Positions 10,460 to 18,815 of a stretch of DNA of 64,000 nucleotides are shown one piece after another. The translations under genes and the position numbers were made by a program. The notes beneath the pieces were generated by a model that saw only the letters and a list, made by a program, of their open reading frames with translations, was not told the origin of the DNA and ran no database searches. The stretch's first letter is position 1. Each line of letters starts with the position of its first letter. Source of the stretch: CAITWD01 sp963727285 (GTDB lineage: Bacteria; Actinomycetota; Thermoleophilia; Miltoncostaeales; Miltoncostaeaceae); NCBI GenBank assembly GCA_963727285.1, contig CAVSFF010000003.1, positions 1 through 64,000 on the forward strand, written 5' to 3'.

Positions 10460-11654
10460 GTGTACTGCATGGGCTACCGCAAGGACATCCTCGGCGCCAA
10501 GCTCGAGGCCGTGACCTCGAGCGCGATCTCCCGATCGGGCGACCGCGTGACGCTTGCGATCTGCGACGAGACCCACAACTGGCTGCCGAGTAACGCCGGC
10601 GACCGGCTGGCCGAGGTCCTGCGCGACGGCACGCTGAAGATGGGCGGCCGGGTCGTCGAACTCTCGAATGCACCCGAGCTCGGCCGCTCGAGCGTGGCCG
10701 AGATGACCGAACGCGATGCCCTCGAGGATCCCGACGTCCTGTTCTACGCGCGCCGGGGGCCGGTGGAGCCGCACCAGGACCTGGACGAGATCGAGATACC
10801 GGGCCCTCGTCTCCTGGCAATACCGCGATTGCCCGTGGGCGCAGGTCGACAGGATCACGCGGGAGGTCGTCAAGTCCGCGGCATCGCCCGCAAAGTGGCC
10901 GGCCGCAAAGCGGCTGTGGCCTGAACTGGCCCGCAACCGCCCGCGGTGCGGCGGTGGACCCGCGGGTGTGGGCCGCGCAGGCGCGCCCGCACATGGTGGC
11001 GCGCGGCACGCGCATCGGCATCGGATTCGACGGCCCGGTACTCCGGCGATGCCACGGCGATGATCGGATGCACGGTCGACGGCTACCTGTTCGTGATCGG
11101 CATCTGGGCAGGCGCCCAAAGACGCGCCCGAGGGCACGCGCATCGACCGCGAACTCGTGACCGAGGCGCTTGCCGACGCCGTCGATACCTAGTCGGTGGG
11201 CTGGATCGTGGCCGATCCGTCGCACTGGGCGGCGATATCAACCGCTGGGCCGAGACGTTCAAGGATGACGGCGTCAAAGTCGTCCGGCATACGCTCGGCA
11301 ACAAGGCGGTTGCGGCGATCGTCGACGATTTCTGCGTCGAGTTGGTCGAAGGGGCGGCTGACACACGACGGCGATCCGGTGTTCACACGGCACGTCCTGA
11401 ACGCGCGCCTCAAGCCGACCTCGGGCGGCGACGTCCTCGACAAGATGGGCCACCATCTCTACGTCGACGCCGCCGATGCCGCGGTGTTCGCCGTCGATGC
11501 CGCCGCCCGCACGCGGGCCGAGCCGGTGCCGACGCCCAAAGCCCTGCCCCGGGTGATCGACCTGACCAAGATCGACGATGGCCCGGTCGGCGCCGAGCAC
11601 GGCGAGCCGGACTGGGCACGGGACGATGCGCCCGGCTGGGAGACGGTGTTCTGA
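10460..11654 (+). pseudogene. Phage terminase large subunit, 5' truncated and frameshifted
   Basis: The first open piece reads KLEAVTSSAISRSGDRVT and then LAICDETHNWL, the Walker B/coupling region of actinophage terminase large subunits that package DNA into capsids. RVVELSNAPELGRSSVAEMT follows, as in intact homologues. The nuclease half is split over other frames: GIGFDG, VGWIVADPSHWGG, RWAETFKDDGVKVV and LNARLKPTSGGDVLDKMG, ending at a TGA at 11652. The N-terminal P-loop region is absent: upstream there is only about 240 bases and then the TMEM175 gene on the other strand. Truncation plus at least three frameshifts make this a remnant, not a working gene. Confidence 0.7.
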
Positions 11655-11667
11655 CGTCGGCCTCGCC

Positions 11668-11935
11668 ATGTGCAGCCGCTGCCATCGCGCACTCGAGCGC
11701 GGGGAAGTCTGCCCAACGTGTGGACCCACGCGCCGGCACACCTGGCGCCTTCGGCGCGCAGCATCGGCGCACGCGCCGCGCCCTGTTGCCGATGGCCTAT
11801 GGGCAGGTCTGCTCGTGGTGCGGGCGCGTGATGCTGCCCGGCCAGGCGCTCGATCTCGACACGAGCACGGGCCAGGACGACCGGCAACGCGGTTCCTGCA
11901 TTCGGCGCGCTAACCGATCGCGCGGGACCGGTTAG
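11668..11935 (+). pseudogene. Small HNH endonuclease, phage type, frameshifted
   Basis: The ATG at 11668 gives MCSRCHRALERGEVCPTCG, a pair of CxxC knuckles. In the next frame comes YGQVCSWCGRVMLPGQAL, and in the previous frame LDHEHGPGRP-like text and CNRSRG before the TAG at 11933. Joined, these form the CxxC...DHxH...CN layout of the small HNH nucleases that actinophages carry near their terminase genes, where they act in DNA packaging. The full protein would be about 88 residues. Two frame changes are required. Its position 13 bases after the terminase remnant supports a common phage origin. Confidence 0.55.
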
Positions 11936-12190
11936 GAATTGCCCTCGGAGAGCCGCCCTGATGATGCCGTAGACGCTCTGGCACTTGACAACGACATCGT
12001 TATCCGTGCCTTCCTTTTCCATCCGCTTGTAGAAGTCGCCCATCCTGGTCTGAGGCCCCTCGATCGCCAGCTGCCGCCGCAAGCGCGTCGACGGCCAAAG
12101 CGAGCACTTCCAGTTGGTCGTTGTCGACCTTGATCACGTGGTCGATCTTTTGGCCGCCGTATTCGGGCCGATCAACCGCAGCTCATAGAG
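11930..12190 (-). pseudogene. Small hypothetical protein, frameshifted
   Basis: On the minus strand the reading YGGQKIDHVIKVDNDQLE is followed after one frame change by RRQLAIEGPQTRMGDFYKRM and VVVKCQSVYGIIRAAL. The amino-acid make-up (charged and hydrophobic residues alternating, few of the R/P/A runs seen in chance frames) suggests a real but broken small gene of about 85 codons. I do not recognise it. Start and stop are approximate. It sits between the phage nuclease remnant and the tRNA genes and is probably part of the same mobile remnant. Confidence 0.3.
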
Positions 12191-12364
12191 TCCTCCGTAG
12201 CTGGTCGGGTAGGAGCTCTAGTGCCAAGCCAACCGCGAGCGCGAGGCCTCGACGCCCGGCATTTGAAGTCTCCAGCCTGCGGGGCTCGGTCGGCCTTGCC
12301 ATCCCGAGGGACCACCGAGGGACGCACGGGACGTACATATGCGGTCATCCCGGTGACACACACG

Positions 12365-12402
12365 ACCGCATGGCTATGCGGTTTCCCGAGAAGCCATGCG
12401 GT
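12365..12402 (-). terminator. Hairpin downstream of the tRNA pair, two alternative stems
   Basis: ACCGCATGGCT (12365-12375) and AGCCATGCGGT (12392-12402) are perfect 11-base inverted repeats. The ATGCGGT at 12376-12382 repeats part of the second arm, so a shorter 7-bp hairpin can form instead. On the minus strand this lies 5 bases beyond the 3' end of tRNA-Glu, where a terminator is expected. There is no U-tract. Confidence 0.45.
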
Positions 12403-12407
12403 TGGAG

Positions 12408-12480
12408 TAGCGCATACGGGATTCGAACCCGTGTTACCGCCGTGAGAGGGCGGCGTCCTAGGCCCCTAGACGAATGCGCC
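12408..12480 (-). tRNA. tRNA-Glu (anticodon CTC)
   Basis: The minus strand gives a 73-base cloverleaf. GGCGCAT (12480-12474) pairs with ATGCGCT (12415-12409), starting with a G-T pair. The anticodon arm carries CTC in the loop CCTCTCA, and the T arm holds GGTTCGAATCC. The CCA end is not encoded. It reads GAG codons. It is directly preceded by tRNA-Gln on the same strand, and phage remnants begin within 500 bases of its 3' end, the usual side for integration. Confidence 0.93.
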
Positions 12481-12510
12481 AAGGCCACTCCGTGCCGTTC
12501 CGACCTGAAG

Positions 12511-12581
12511 CTGGGGGAGGAGGATTCGAACCCCCGCTACCGGGGCCAGAACCCGGCGTCCTACCGCTAGACGATCCCCCA
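12511..12581 (-). tRNA. tRNA-Gln (anticodon CTG)
   Basis: The minus strand folds into a 71-base cloverleaf with acceptor stem TGGGGGA (12581-12575) pairing with TCCCCCA (12518-12512) and a G discriminator. The anticodon stem CCGGG/CCCGG encloses the loop TTCTGGC, giving anticodon CTG for CAG codons. The T arm contains GGTTCGAATCC. CCA is not encoded. Only 30 bases separate it from tRNA-Glu, so the two are likely one transcript. Confidence 0.93.
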
Positions 12582-12635
12582 TCGGCAGAACGGACTGCAG
12601 GAAATTAGCACACCCCGGCCGCCGCGTTCGGCCCG

Positions 12636-14483
12636 TCAGAAGTCCATCGGCTGGGTGGCTTCATGCCAGTCTCCGTACAGGCGCGCATACCTGCCGTCCT
12701 GGTCCAGCAACTCCTCATGGGAGCCCTGTTCGACCACCTGGCCGTGGTCGAGGACGACGATGCGGTCGGCATTGCGGATGGTCGACAGACGATGGGCGAT
12801 CAGGATCGACGTACGGCCTTCGAGCAGCACGTTCATCGCATGCTCAATCCGGTGTTCCGAGCGGATGTCCACCGACGAGGTGGCCTCGTCCAGGATGAGC
12901 AGGCGAGGGTCGGCGACCAGGGCGCGGGCGAACGCGATCAACTGCCGCTGTCCGGCCGAGAGCCCCGACCCGCGTTCATTGACGACGGTGTCGAGCCCGT
13001 CGGGTAGCGCCTCGAGGATGTCGTCGCCACCGACGGCGACCAGCGCCGAGGTGATGCGCTCGTCATCCGCCTTCGGATGACCGAAGATCAGATTCTCCCG
13101 CAGCGTTCCGGCGAACAGGTGCCCTTCCTGCGGGACAATGCCGAGCTGCTCCCGCAACGACCCGAGGCGGACCGAACGCAGCTCATGGCCGTCGATCCGG
13201 ACCGAACCGTCTTGGGGGTCATACAGGCGTGCGATCAGCTTGGCGAGCGTCGACTTGCCGGCGCCCGTCGCGCCCACCAGGGCGACGGTCTCGCCGGCGT
13301 TGATATGCAGGCTGACGTCGTGGATCACCGGATGCTCCGGCACGTAACTGAAGGTCACGTGGTCGAGGTCGATGGCGCCGGCGACCGGCGGCAGATCGGG
13401 CGCGCCCGGCGGGTCGGAGAGTTTCGGTGTGGTGTCGAAGACCGAGTGGATCTTCTCCAACGCCGCCATCGACGATTGGAAGTCGTCATAGATCTGCGAG
13501 AGCTGCTGGATCGGGTCGAAGAAGTTGGCGAGGTAGCCGATGAAGGCGACCATCACCCCGACTTCGATCTGATGGTCGAGCACGCCGATGGCGCCGAACC
13601 AGAGCACGATGGCGAGCCCGATTCCGGACAGAAGTTCGATCCCCGGAAAGTACGTGGCCGACAGGCGGATCGTCTGCATGTTCGCGTCGCGGTAGTCGGC
13701 ATTCGCCCGTCGGAAGGCCTCCCGCGCCGGCGCCTGGCGCCCGAATCCCTGCACCACACGGACGCCGGCGAGATTCTCCTGCAGTACCGTCAGCACGTTG
13801 GCGACGGACTCGCGGGTCCGTCGATACGCCTTGGCCGAGTTGACCCGGAACCACGCGGTCCCGAGGGCAAGGAACGGGAAGACCGCGAACGACAGCAGCG
13901 CCAGGCGCCAGTCGTACACGAACAAGATGACGATCACGCCGATGAACGTCAGGCCGTTGACGACGACCGACGTGAACCCGTCGGTCACAAGATCGTTGAG
14001 TTGCTCGATGTCGCTGGTGAGGCGGCTGACGCTGCGTCCGGTCGATGACCGTTCGTGGTACCCGAGTTCGAGCGCCATGAAGTGGGAAAACAGTTTGACC
14101 CGCAGGTCGTAGAGCATCCGTTCGCCGATCCAGCTCGACAGGAAGTTCTGTGCGTATCCGGCCGCCCATCCGACGAGCCCGGCGACGACAAACAGCGCCA
14201 CGGTCAGCAGCAGCACCTGCTCGTTGCCGACGGTAATGCCCTTGTCGATGCCGACCTGGGCCAGCGCGGGGCCGGCCAACCCGGCGGCGGCCACGACGAC
14301 CGTCAGCAGCAGTGCGATGACGATGCGGCCGCGATAGGGCCGGGCGTACGGGATCAGGCGCCGCAGCTGGCGGCCGGACGGGTGGTCGATGCCCTCCATG
14401 TCGTCTTCGGCATGGGACCCGCCGAGGCGCCGCCCTCCGCCACCGGGGAGTCCCATGCGTCCGGTGCCCGCGCGGGTACCCAT
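12636..14483 (-). CDS. ABC exporter half-transporter, second subunit
   Basis: This 615-residue protein has a type IV exporter membrane domain (about residues 40-345, six helices) followed by an ATP-binding domain. The Walker A motif GATGAGKST is at 404-412, the signature LSAGQ at 508-512, Walker B LLILDE at 528-533 and the H-loop His at 564, so all catalytic elements are present. Its start overlaps the stop of the upstream ABC gene (TGATG at 14481-14485), so the two are translationally coupled and probably form a heterodimer that expels lipids, drugs or peptides from the membrane. Here the signature begins LSAG, while its partner has the usual LSGG. The first 30 residues are glycine/arginine-rich and poorly typical, so a later start is possible. 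Confidence 0.9.
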   Translation of the reverse strand: MGTRAGTGRMGLPGGGGRRLGGSHAEDDMEGIDHPSGRQLRRLIPYARPYRGRIVIALLLTVVVAAAGLAGPALAQVGIDKGITVGNEQVLLLTVALFVVAGLVGWAAGYAQNFLSSWIGERMLYDLRVKLFSHFMALELGYHERSSTGRSVSRLTSDIEQLNDLVTDGFTSVVVNGLTFIGVIVILFVYDWRLALLSFAVFPFLALGTAWFRVNSAKAYRRTRESVANVLTVLQENLAGVRVVQGFGRQAPAREAFRRANADYRDANMQTIRLSATYFPGIELLSGIGLAIVLWFGAIGVLDHQIEVGVMVAFIGYLANFFDPIQQLSQIYDDFQSSMAALEKIHSVFDTTPKLSDPPGAPDLPPVAGAIDLDHVTFSYVPEHPVIHDVSLHINAGETVALVGATGAGKSTLAKLIARLYDPQDGSVRIDGHELRSVRLGSLREQLGIVPQEGHLFAGTLRENLIFGHPKADDERITSALVAVGGDDILEALPDGLDTVVNERGSGLSAGQRQLIAFARALVADPRLLILDEATSSVDIRSEHRIEHAMNVLLEGRTSILIAHRLSTIRNADRIVVLDHGQVVEQGSHEELLDQDGRYARLYGDWHEATQPMDF

Positions 14484-16229
14484 CAGACATCACCCAGCAC
14501 GAGGTCCGGGCGCGCCAGCCCGCTGTCGTGGATGTCGCGGTACAGGGCGCTGTGCGCATACAGGTCGGCGTGGCGGCCCCGGGCGGCGATCTCCCCGCCG
14601 TCGAGCAGGATCAGCTCGTCGGCGAGTCGGATCGTGGAGAGCCGGTGGGCGATGATGATCGTGGTACGCCCTTCCATGACGGTCCGCAGCGCGTCCTGGA
14701 TTTCGCGTTCGGTACTGGCGTCCACCGAGGCGGTGGCCTCGTCGAGGATGAGGATCCGCGGGTCGGTGATGATCGCCCGTGCGATTGCGAGGCGCTGGCG
14801 CTGCCCGCCCGAGAGGGTGTACCCCCGCTCGCCGACGACGGTGTCGTATCCGTCGGGCAGGGCCTCGATGAAGGCATCGGCGCGACGCCATCCGTGCCGC
14901 GGTGCGCACCTCATCGTCGGACGCCTCGGGGCGTCCGTACGCCAAGTTCTCGCGCACCGTGGTCGAAAACAGGAAGGGCTCCTGGGAGACCACGCCGATT
15001 TCGCGACGGAGGTCGTTGAGCCCGACGGTTCGGATGTCGGTGCCGTCGATCAGAATGCGGCCCTCCGTCACCTCGTAGTACCGCGGCACGAGTTCGGTCA
15101 ACGTGCTTTTGCCCGCGCCCGTCATGCCGATCAGGGCGACCGTCGCGCCCCCGGGGATGGTGAGATCGATCCCCTGCAGCACGTCCCGACCCGGTGTGTA
15201 TGCGAAGCGGACGTCCTCGAAGCGGACTTCCCCCGGGCCCGACGGCAGCGGCACCGGGTGTTCGGGCTCCTGCACGTCGGGAACCGCGTCGAGGATCTCG
15301 AAGATGCGTTGCCCGCCGGCGATGGCGCGTTGCGCGTTGCCGATCAGGACTCCGATGATCCGGAACGGGCCCATCAAGAGCGCCAGGTACAGGTAGAACT
15401 GCACGAATTGGCCGAGGTTGAGCTCGTGGCGGATCACCAGGGTGCCGCCGAATGCGAGCACCACGGCCAGCCCGAGAATCGGCAGAAACGTCAGCAGCGG
15501 TGCGTAGAACGATTCGAGGCGCGCTGCGTCCATGTTGCGCCGGAACGCGCTCATCGACACCTCGGAGAACTGATCGGTCCGGTAGTCCTCGCGTCCGAAG
15601 GCCTTGATGACGCGAATCCCCGCCACGCTTTCCTCGGCGGCCTGCGCGACCTCGCCGGACTTCTGCTGGACGTCGAGCCGGACCGGAGCGCTGCGCTTCG
15701 AGTAGCGCGTGGCGACCATCAGCAGGCCGGGTCCGACGAGCATCGCCACGGCGGCGAGCGCCGCGTTCATCCAAAACAGGATGACCGTGATCAGGATCAA
15801 CTGCAGGGTGTTCATGAACAGGAACACCACGCCGTACCCGAGGAAGAAGCGGACGACCTGGAGGTCGTTGGTCGCACGCGACATCAGCTGGCCGACGGGC
15901 ATCCGGTCGAAGAATGCGAACGAGAGGCGCTGGACGTGGCCGAACACCGCGTCCCGGAGATCCGACTCCACGCCGAGGCTGATCCGTCCGGCCCACAGGC
16001 GGCGCCAGCGGTTCAGGACGAATCGCACCGAGATGATCACGAGCGTGGCGACCAGCAGCGGCGTGAGCTTGCTGCGGTCGCCCGCGAGGATCACGTCATC
16101 GATCACCAGCCCGGTGATGTACGGCAGGGCGAGGGTGCATACCATCAAGGCTGCGCCGAACAGCGCCGCCATCACGATCGGCAGCCGATACGGGCGCAGG
16201 TAGGAGAGGAGGCGGAGGAGTGTGGGCAA
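14483..16229 (-). CDS. ABC exporter half-transporter, first subunit, one frameshift
   Basis: The TTG at 16229 is the only sensible start, since a TGA lies three codons upstream in frame; it gives MPTLLRLLSYLRPYRLPI. Six membrane helices follow, then the nucleotide-binding domain with Walker A GMTGAGKST, SQEPFLFSTTVRENLAYG as the Q-loop region, the signature LSGGQRQRLAIARA, Walker B ILILDEATASVD and H-loop AHRLST. The last third, from FIEALPDGYDTV onward, is in another frame, so a one-base error lies near 14,885. With it repaired the protein has about 580 residues, the family norm. It precedes and overlaps the second ABC subunit. Its start is only 12 bases from the divergent formiminotransferase-like gene. 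Confidence 0.85.
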
Positions 16230-16241
16230 GGTGATTCACCG

Positions 16242-17219
16242 GTGAACGATATCGAGCGTGTGACGGCCGCTCAAGCGGGATCCGATGGCGACGAGACGCC
16301 CGCGGTTGCGGAGCGCACGTTGCTGTCGGTGCCCAACGTCAGCGAAGGCGTCGACCCCGACATCATTGCGGCACTTGACGACGCATGCCGTCACTCCGGG
16401 ACCGCGGTGCTCGATCGGCACAGTGACGCCGACCACAACCGCACGGTGTTCACCCTTGCCGGCTCGCGTGCGGCACTGACGGCGTCGTTGATCGGCCTCG
16501 CGTCGGTCGCCGCGCAGTGGATCGACATCCGGCGCCAGCGCGGGGTGCATCCACGCACCGGGGCGCTCGACGTCGTGCCCGTGGTTGCACTGTCACCCGA
16601 TGACGTCCCGGAGGCGTGCGAGACGGCAATCGCGGTCGCGTCGGAGATCGCCTATGAGCTCGAGATCCCGGTCTTCTACTACGGCGAGATCGCCACGCGT
16701 CCTGAACTTGCACGCCCCTACGGCCTGCGGCGGCACGGTGTCGAGGCGCTCGCGCGGATGGTGGCCGACGGCACCCTGCGGCCCGACGTCGGTCCGGCGC
16801 GGCTGCATCCGACCGCCGGCTGTGTCCTGGTCGGGGTCCGACCGCCGCTGATCGCGTGGAACGTGTGGCTTCCGACCGCGACGCTCGCCGAGGCGCGGGC
16901 GATCGCCGATCGGGTGCGGGAGAGCGGGGGCGGGCTGCCGGGGGTTCGGGCCATGGGGCTGTATCTGCCGAACGCAGGCATTGCGCAGTTGTCGATGAAC
17001 CTGGAAGACTCTCGCAATGCGCCGCCCTGGGTGGTCATGCAGGCGGTCCGCCGCGAAGCGGACCGACTCGGGGTCGAGTTGGGAGCGAGTGAACTTGTGG
17101 GGTTGATGCCGCGCGCCGCGTTGGGCGACGTCGATCCTGCGGAGCTCGGCCTGGAAGACTTCCGGCCGTCGCAACTGCTCGAGGTCAGCTGCCCCGCGCT
17201 CGCCCGAGACGAGACTTAA
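16242..17219 (+). CDS. Glutamate formiminotransferase-like protein
   Basis: The protein (325 residues from the GTG at 16242) opens its conserved part with LLSVPNVSEGVDPDIIAAL and DRHSDADHNRTVFTLAG. These match the N-terminal formiminotransferase subdomain, in which a His-Asn region binds formiminoglutamate and folate. Later stretches PRTGALDVVPVVAL and FYYGEIATRPELARPYGLRR are also family features. The enzyme moves the formimino group from formiminoglutamate to tetrahydrofolate in histidine breakdown. No other histidine-degradation gene is nearby, and the cyclodeaminase domain of the mammalian protein is absent. A second GTG at 16260 is an alternative start. It is followed 7 bases later by a small membrane protein gene, whose ribosome site overlaps this stop. 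Confidence 0.8.
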   Translation: MNDIERVTAAQAGSDGDETPAVAERTLLSVPNVSEGVDPDIIAALDDACRHSGTAVLDRHSDADHNRTVFTLAGSRAALTASLIGLASVAAQWIDIRRQRGVHPRTGALDVVPVVALSPDDVPEACETAIAVASEIAYELEIPVFYYGEIATRPELARPYGLRRHGVEALARMVADGTLRPDVGPARLHPTAGCVLVGVRPPLIAWNVWLPTATLAEARAIADRVRESGGGLPGVRAMGLYLPNAGIAQLSMNLEDSRNAPPWVVMQAVRREADRLGVELGASELVGLMPRAALGDVDPAELGLEDFRPSQLLEVSCPALARDET

Positions 17220-17226
17220 GGAGTTC

Positions 17227-17565
17227 GTGATCGCCAAGCGTCGCAAGCCACGCCCCACCGGTCCGCCCCCTGCGCACAGCCCGAAGCGCGAACGGGATGC
17301 TTCGGATCCGGCCAAGGCCGGACCCAAGCGGAAGTCGGGAGAGCCCGTACCGCCGGCCGCGGCCGGCGTCCTGAAGCGTGCGGGTTTCATCGCCGCGGGG
17401 TACTCGCTGGTCCTCATCTTCATCCTGCATCTGGGCGTTGCCCTGGGCGTTGCCATCGGGCTGTTGGGCTTCGCGATCATGGTGCCGATGGGCCTGCTGA
17501 TCGATCGCTGGCGCTACCGCTCGCAGATGCGCAAGTGGACCGGGTCGAGGGCCGGCGCCAAGTGA
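17227..17565 (+). CDS. Small basic membrane protein
   Basis: This 112-residue protein has a highly basic, proline-rich N-terminal half (KRRKPRPTGPPP and similar) and then two adjoining hydrophobic helices, roughly residues 55-75 and 76-95 (LVLIFILHLGVALGVAIG, LGFAIMVPMGLLIDRW), with basic flanks. I do not recognise a family. The GTG start at 17227 has an AAGGAG ribosome site (17218-17223) embedded in the end of the preceding gene. Its TGA overlaps the GTG of hisS, so it is translated together with hisS. Small two-helix proteins in this position are probably membrane anchors or assembly factors, but nothing in the sequence shows which. Confidence 0.75.
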   Translation: MIAKRRKPRPTGPPPAHSPKRERDASDPAKAGPKRKSGEPVPPAAAGVLKRAGFIAAGYSLVLIFILHLGVALGVAIGLLGFAIMVPMGLLIDRWRYRSQMRKWTGSRAGAK

Positions 17566-18815
17566 GCGGCGGACGCCTGGAGGCGCCGCGCGGGACCCGG
17601 GATGTCCTCCCGTCCGAGCATCGGTTGCGCCGCCGCATTCTGTCGGCGGCGGAGACGACGTTCGACGCCTACGGGTTCGGCCGGATCACCACTCCGACCT
17701 TCGAGCACACGGAGGTCTTCGCGCGCGGGGTCGGGTCGAGCACCGACATCGTGCGCAAGGAGATGTACACGTTTGACGACCGCGGCGGCCGCTCGATCAC
17801 TCTGCGCCCGGAAGGGACGGCCGGGGTCGTGCGGGCCTTTGTCGAGCATGGGATGCACAAGCTCCCCCTGCCGGTGAAGCTCTGGTACACCGGACCGATG
17901 TTCCGGTACGAGGCGCCCCAGTCGGGGCGCTTTCGGGAGCACACCCAAATCGGCGCCGAAGTCATCGGGTCGGCCGATCCGCTCCTGGACGCCGAGGTCA
18001 TCGCGCTGCTTGCGGGCCTGTACGCAGAGCTGCGGGTGCCGGACGTCCGCCTGCGGATCTCGAGTCTCGGTGACGCGGCGTCGCGCGGGCCGTACCGGGA
18101 GCGTCTGACCGAGTACCTCGCCGGGCACGCCGGTGCACTGCCCGAGGATGCCCGCCAGCGGATGACCGACAACCCGATGCGCCTGTTCGACAGCAAAGAT
18201 CCCCAGGTCGCCGCCGTGATGGCCGGTGCGCCCCGCATCGTGGATGCACTCTCGGACGAGGCCGCCGTGCACTATGCCCGGGTCCGGACTGCGCTCGACG
18301 CGGTGGGGATCGCCTATGACGAGGACCCCGACCTGGTGCGTGGATTGGACTACTACACCCACACCGTGTTCGAATTCACGTGTGACCGCCTCGGTGCGCA
18401 AAGCGGCATCGGGGGCGGCGGCCGCTACGACGGCCTCGTGTCCGAACTCGGGGGGCCCGAGCTCTCGGGGGTCGGCTTCGGCACCGGCATCGAGCGGATC
18501 GTGCTTGCGCTTGAGGCCGCCGGTGCGGGAGCGCCGCCGGCGGCCATCGACGTGTACTTCGCCGCGGTCGACGACGACGCCCGGCTCGAGGCGTTTGCCA
18601 TGATGGCCCGGCTGCGCGCCGCGGGCCGCGCCTGCGAGGCCGACCGGGCCGGGCGGAGCCTGAAGGGAATGATGCGGCACGCGGCCGCAGTCGGGGCGCG
18701 ACGCACGGTGATTCTCGGACCGCGTGAGCGGGAGCGGGGGATCGCCGTCGTGCGTGACATGGAATCCGGAGACCAGATCGAGGTACCGATGTCGGAGTTG
18801 GAGCAGTCGCTGTGA
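17562..18815 (+). CDS. hisS: Histidyl-tRNA synthetase
   Basis: The class II synthetase attaches histidine to tRNA-His. Visible signatures are LEAPRGTRDVLP at the N-terminus, RPEGTAGVVRAF, the motif 2 region FRYEAPQSGRFREHTQIG, the histidine-specific LVRGLDYYTHTVFE loop and motif 3 GFGTGIERIVLAL. An anticodon-binding domain follows and ends QIEVPMSELEQSL. I chose the GTG at 17562 because it overlaps the upstream TGA (GTGA) and puts SGGRLEAPRGTRD at the N-terminus, as in homologues; a GTG at 17535 is also in frame. The protein has 417 residues, the normal size. It overlaps aspS by four bases, so hisS-aspS form the usual synthetase pair. Confidence 0.96.
   Translation: MSGGRLEAPRGTRDVLPSEHRLRRRILSAAETTFDAYGFGRITTPTFEHTEVFARGVGSSTDIVRKEMYTFDDRGGRSITLRPEGTAGVVRAFVEHGMHKLPLPVKLWYTGPMFRYEAPQSGRFREHTQIGAEVIGSADPLLDAEVIALLAGLYAELRVPDVRLRISSLGDAASRGPYRERLTEYLAGHAGALPEDARQRMTDNPMRLFDSKDPQVAAVMAGAPRIVDALSDEAAVHYARVRTALDAVGIAYDEDPDLVRGLDYYTHTVFEFTCDRLGAQSGIGGGGRYDGLVSELGGPELSGVGFGTGIERIVLALEAAGAGAPPAAIDVYFAAVDDDARLEAFAMMARLRAAGRACEADRAGRSLKGMMRHAAAVGARRTVILGPRERERGIAVVRDMESGDQIEVPMSELEQSL

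Noticed and set aside
14055..16241. Long plus-strand open frame antisense to both ABC transporter genes
   Set aside because: It is rich in the Arg/Gly/Asp/His mix of a GC-rich shadow frame. Only the part after 16,242 has family motifs, so only that is kept as a gene.
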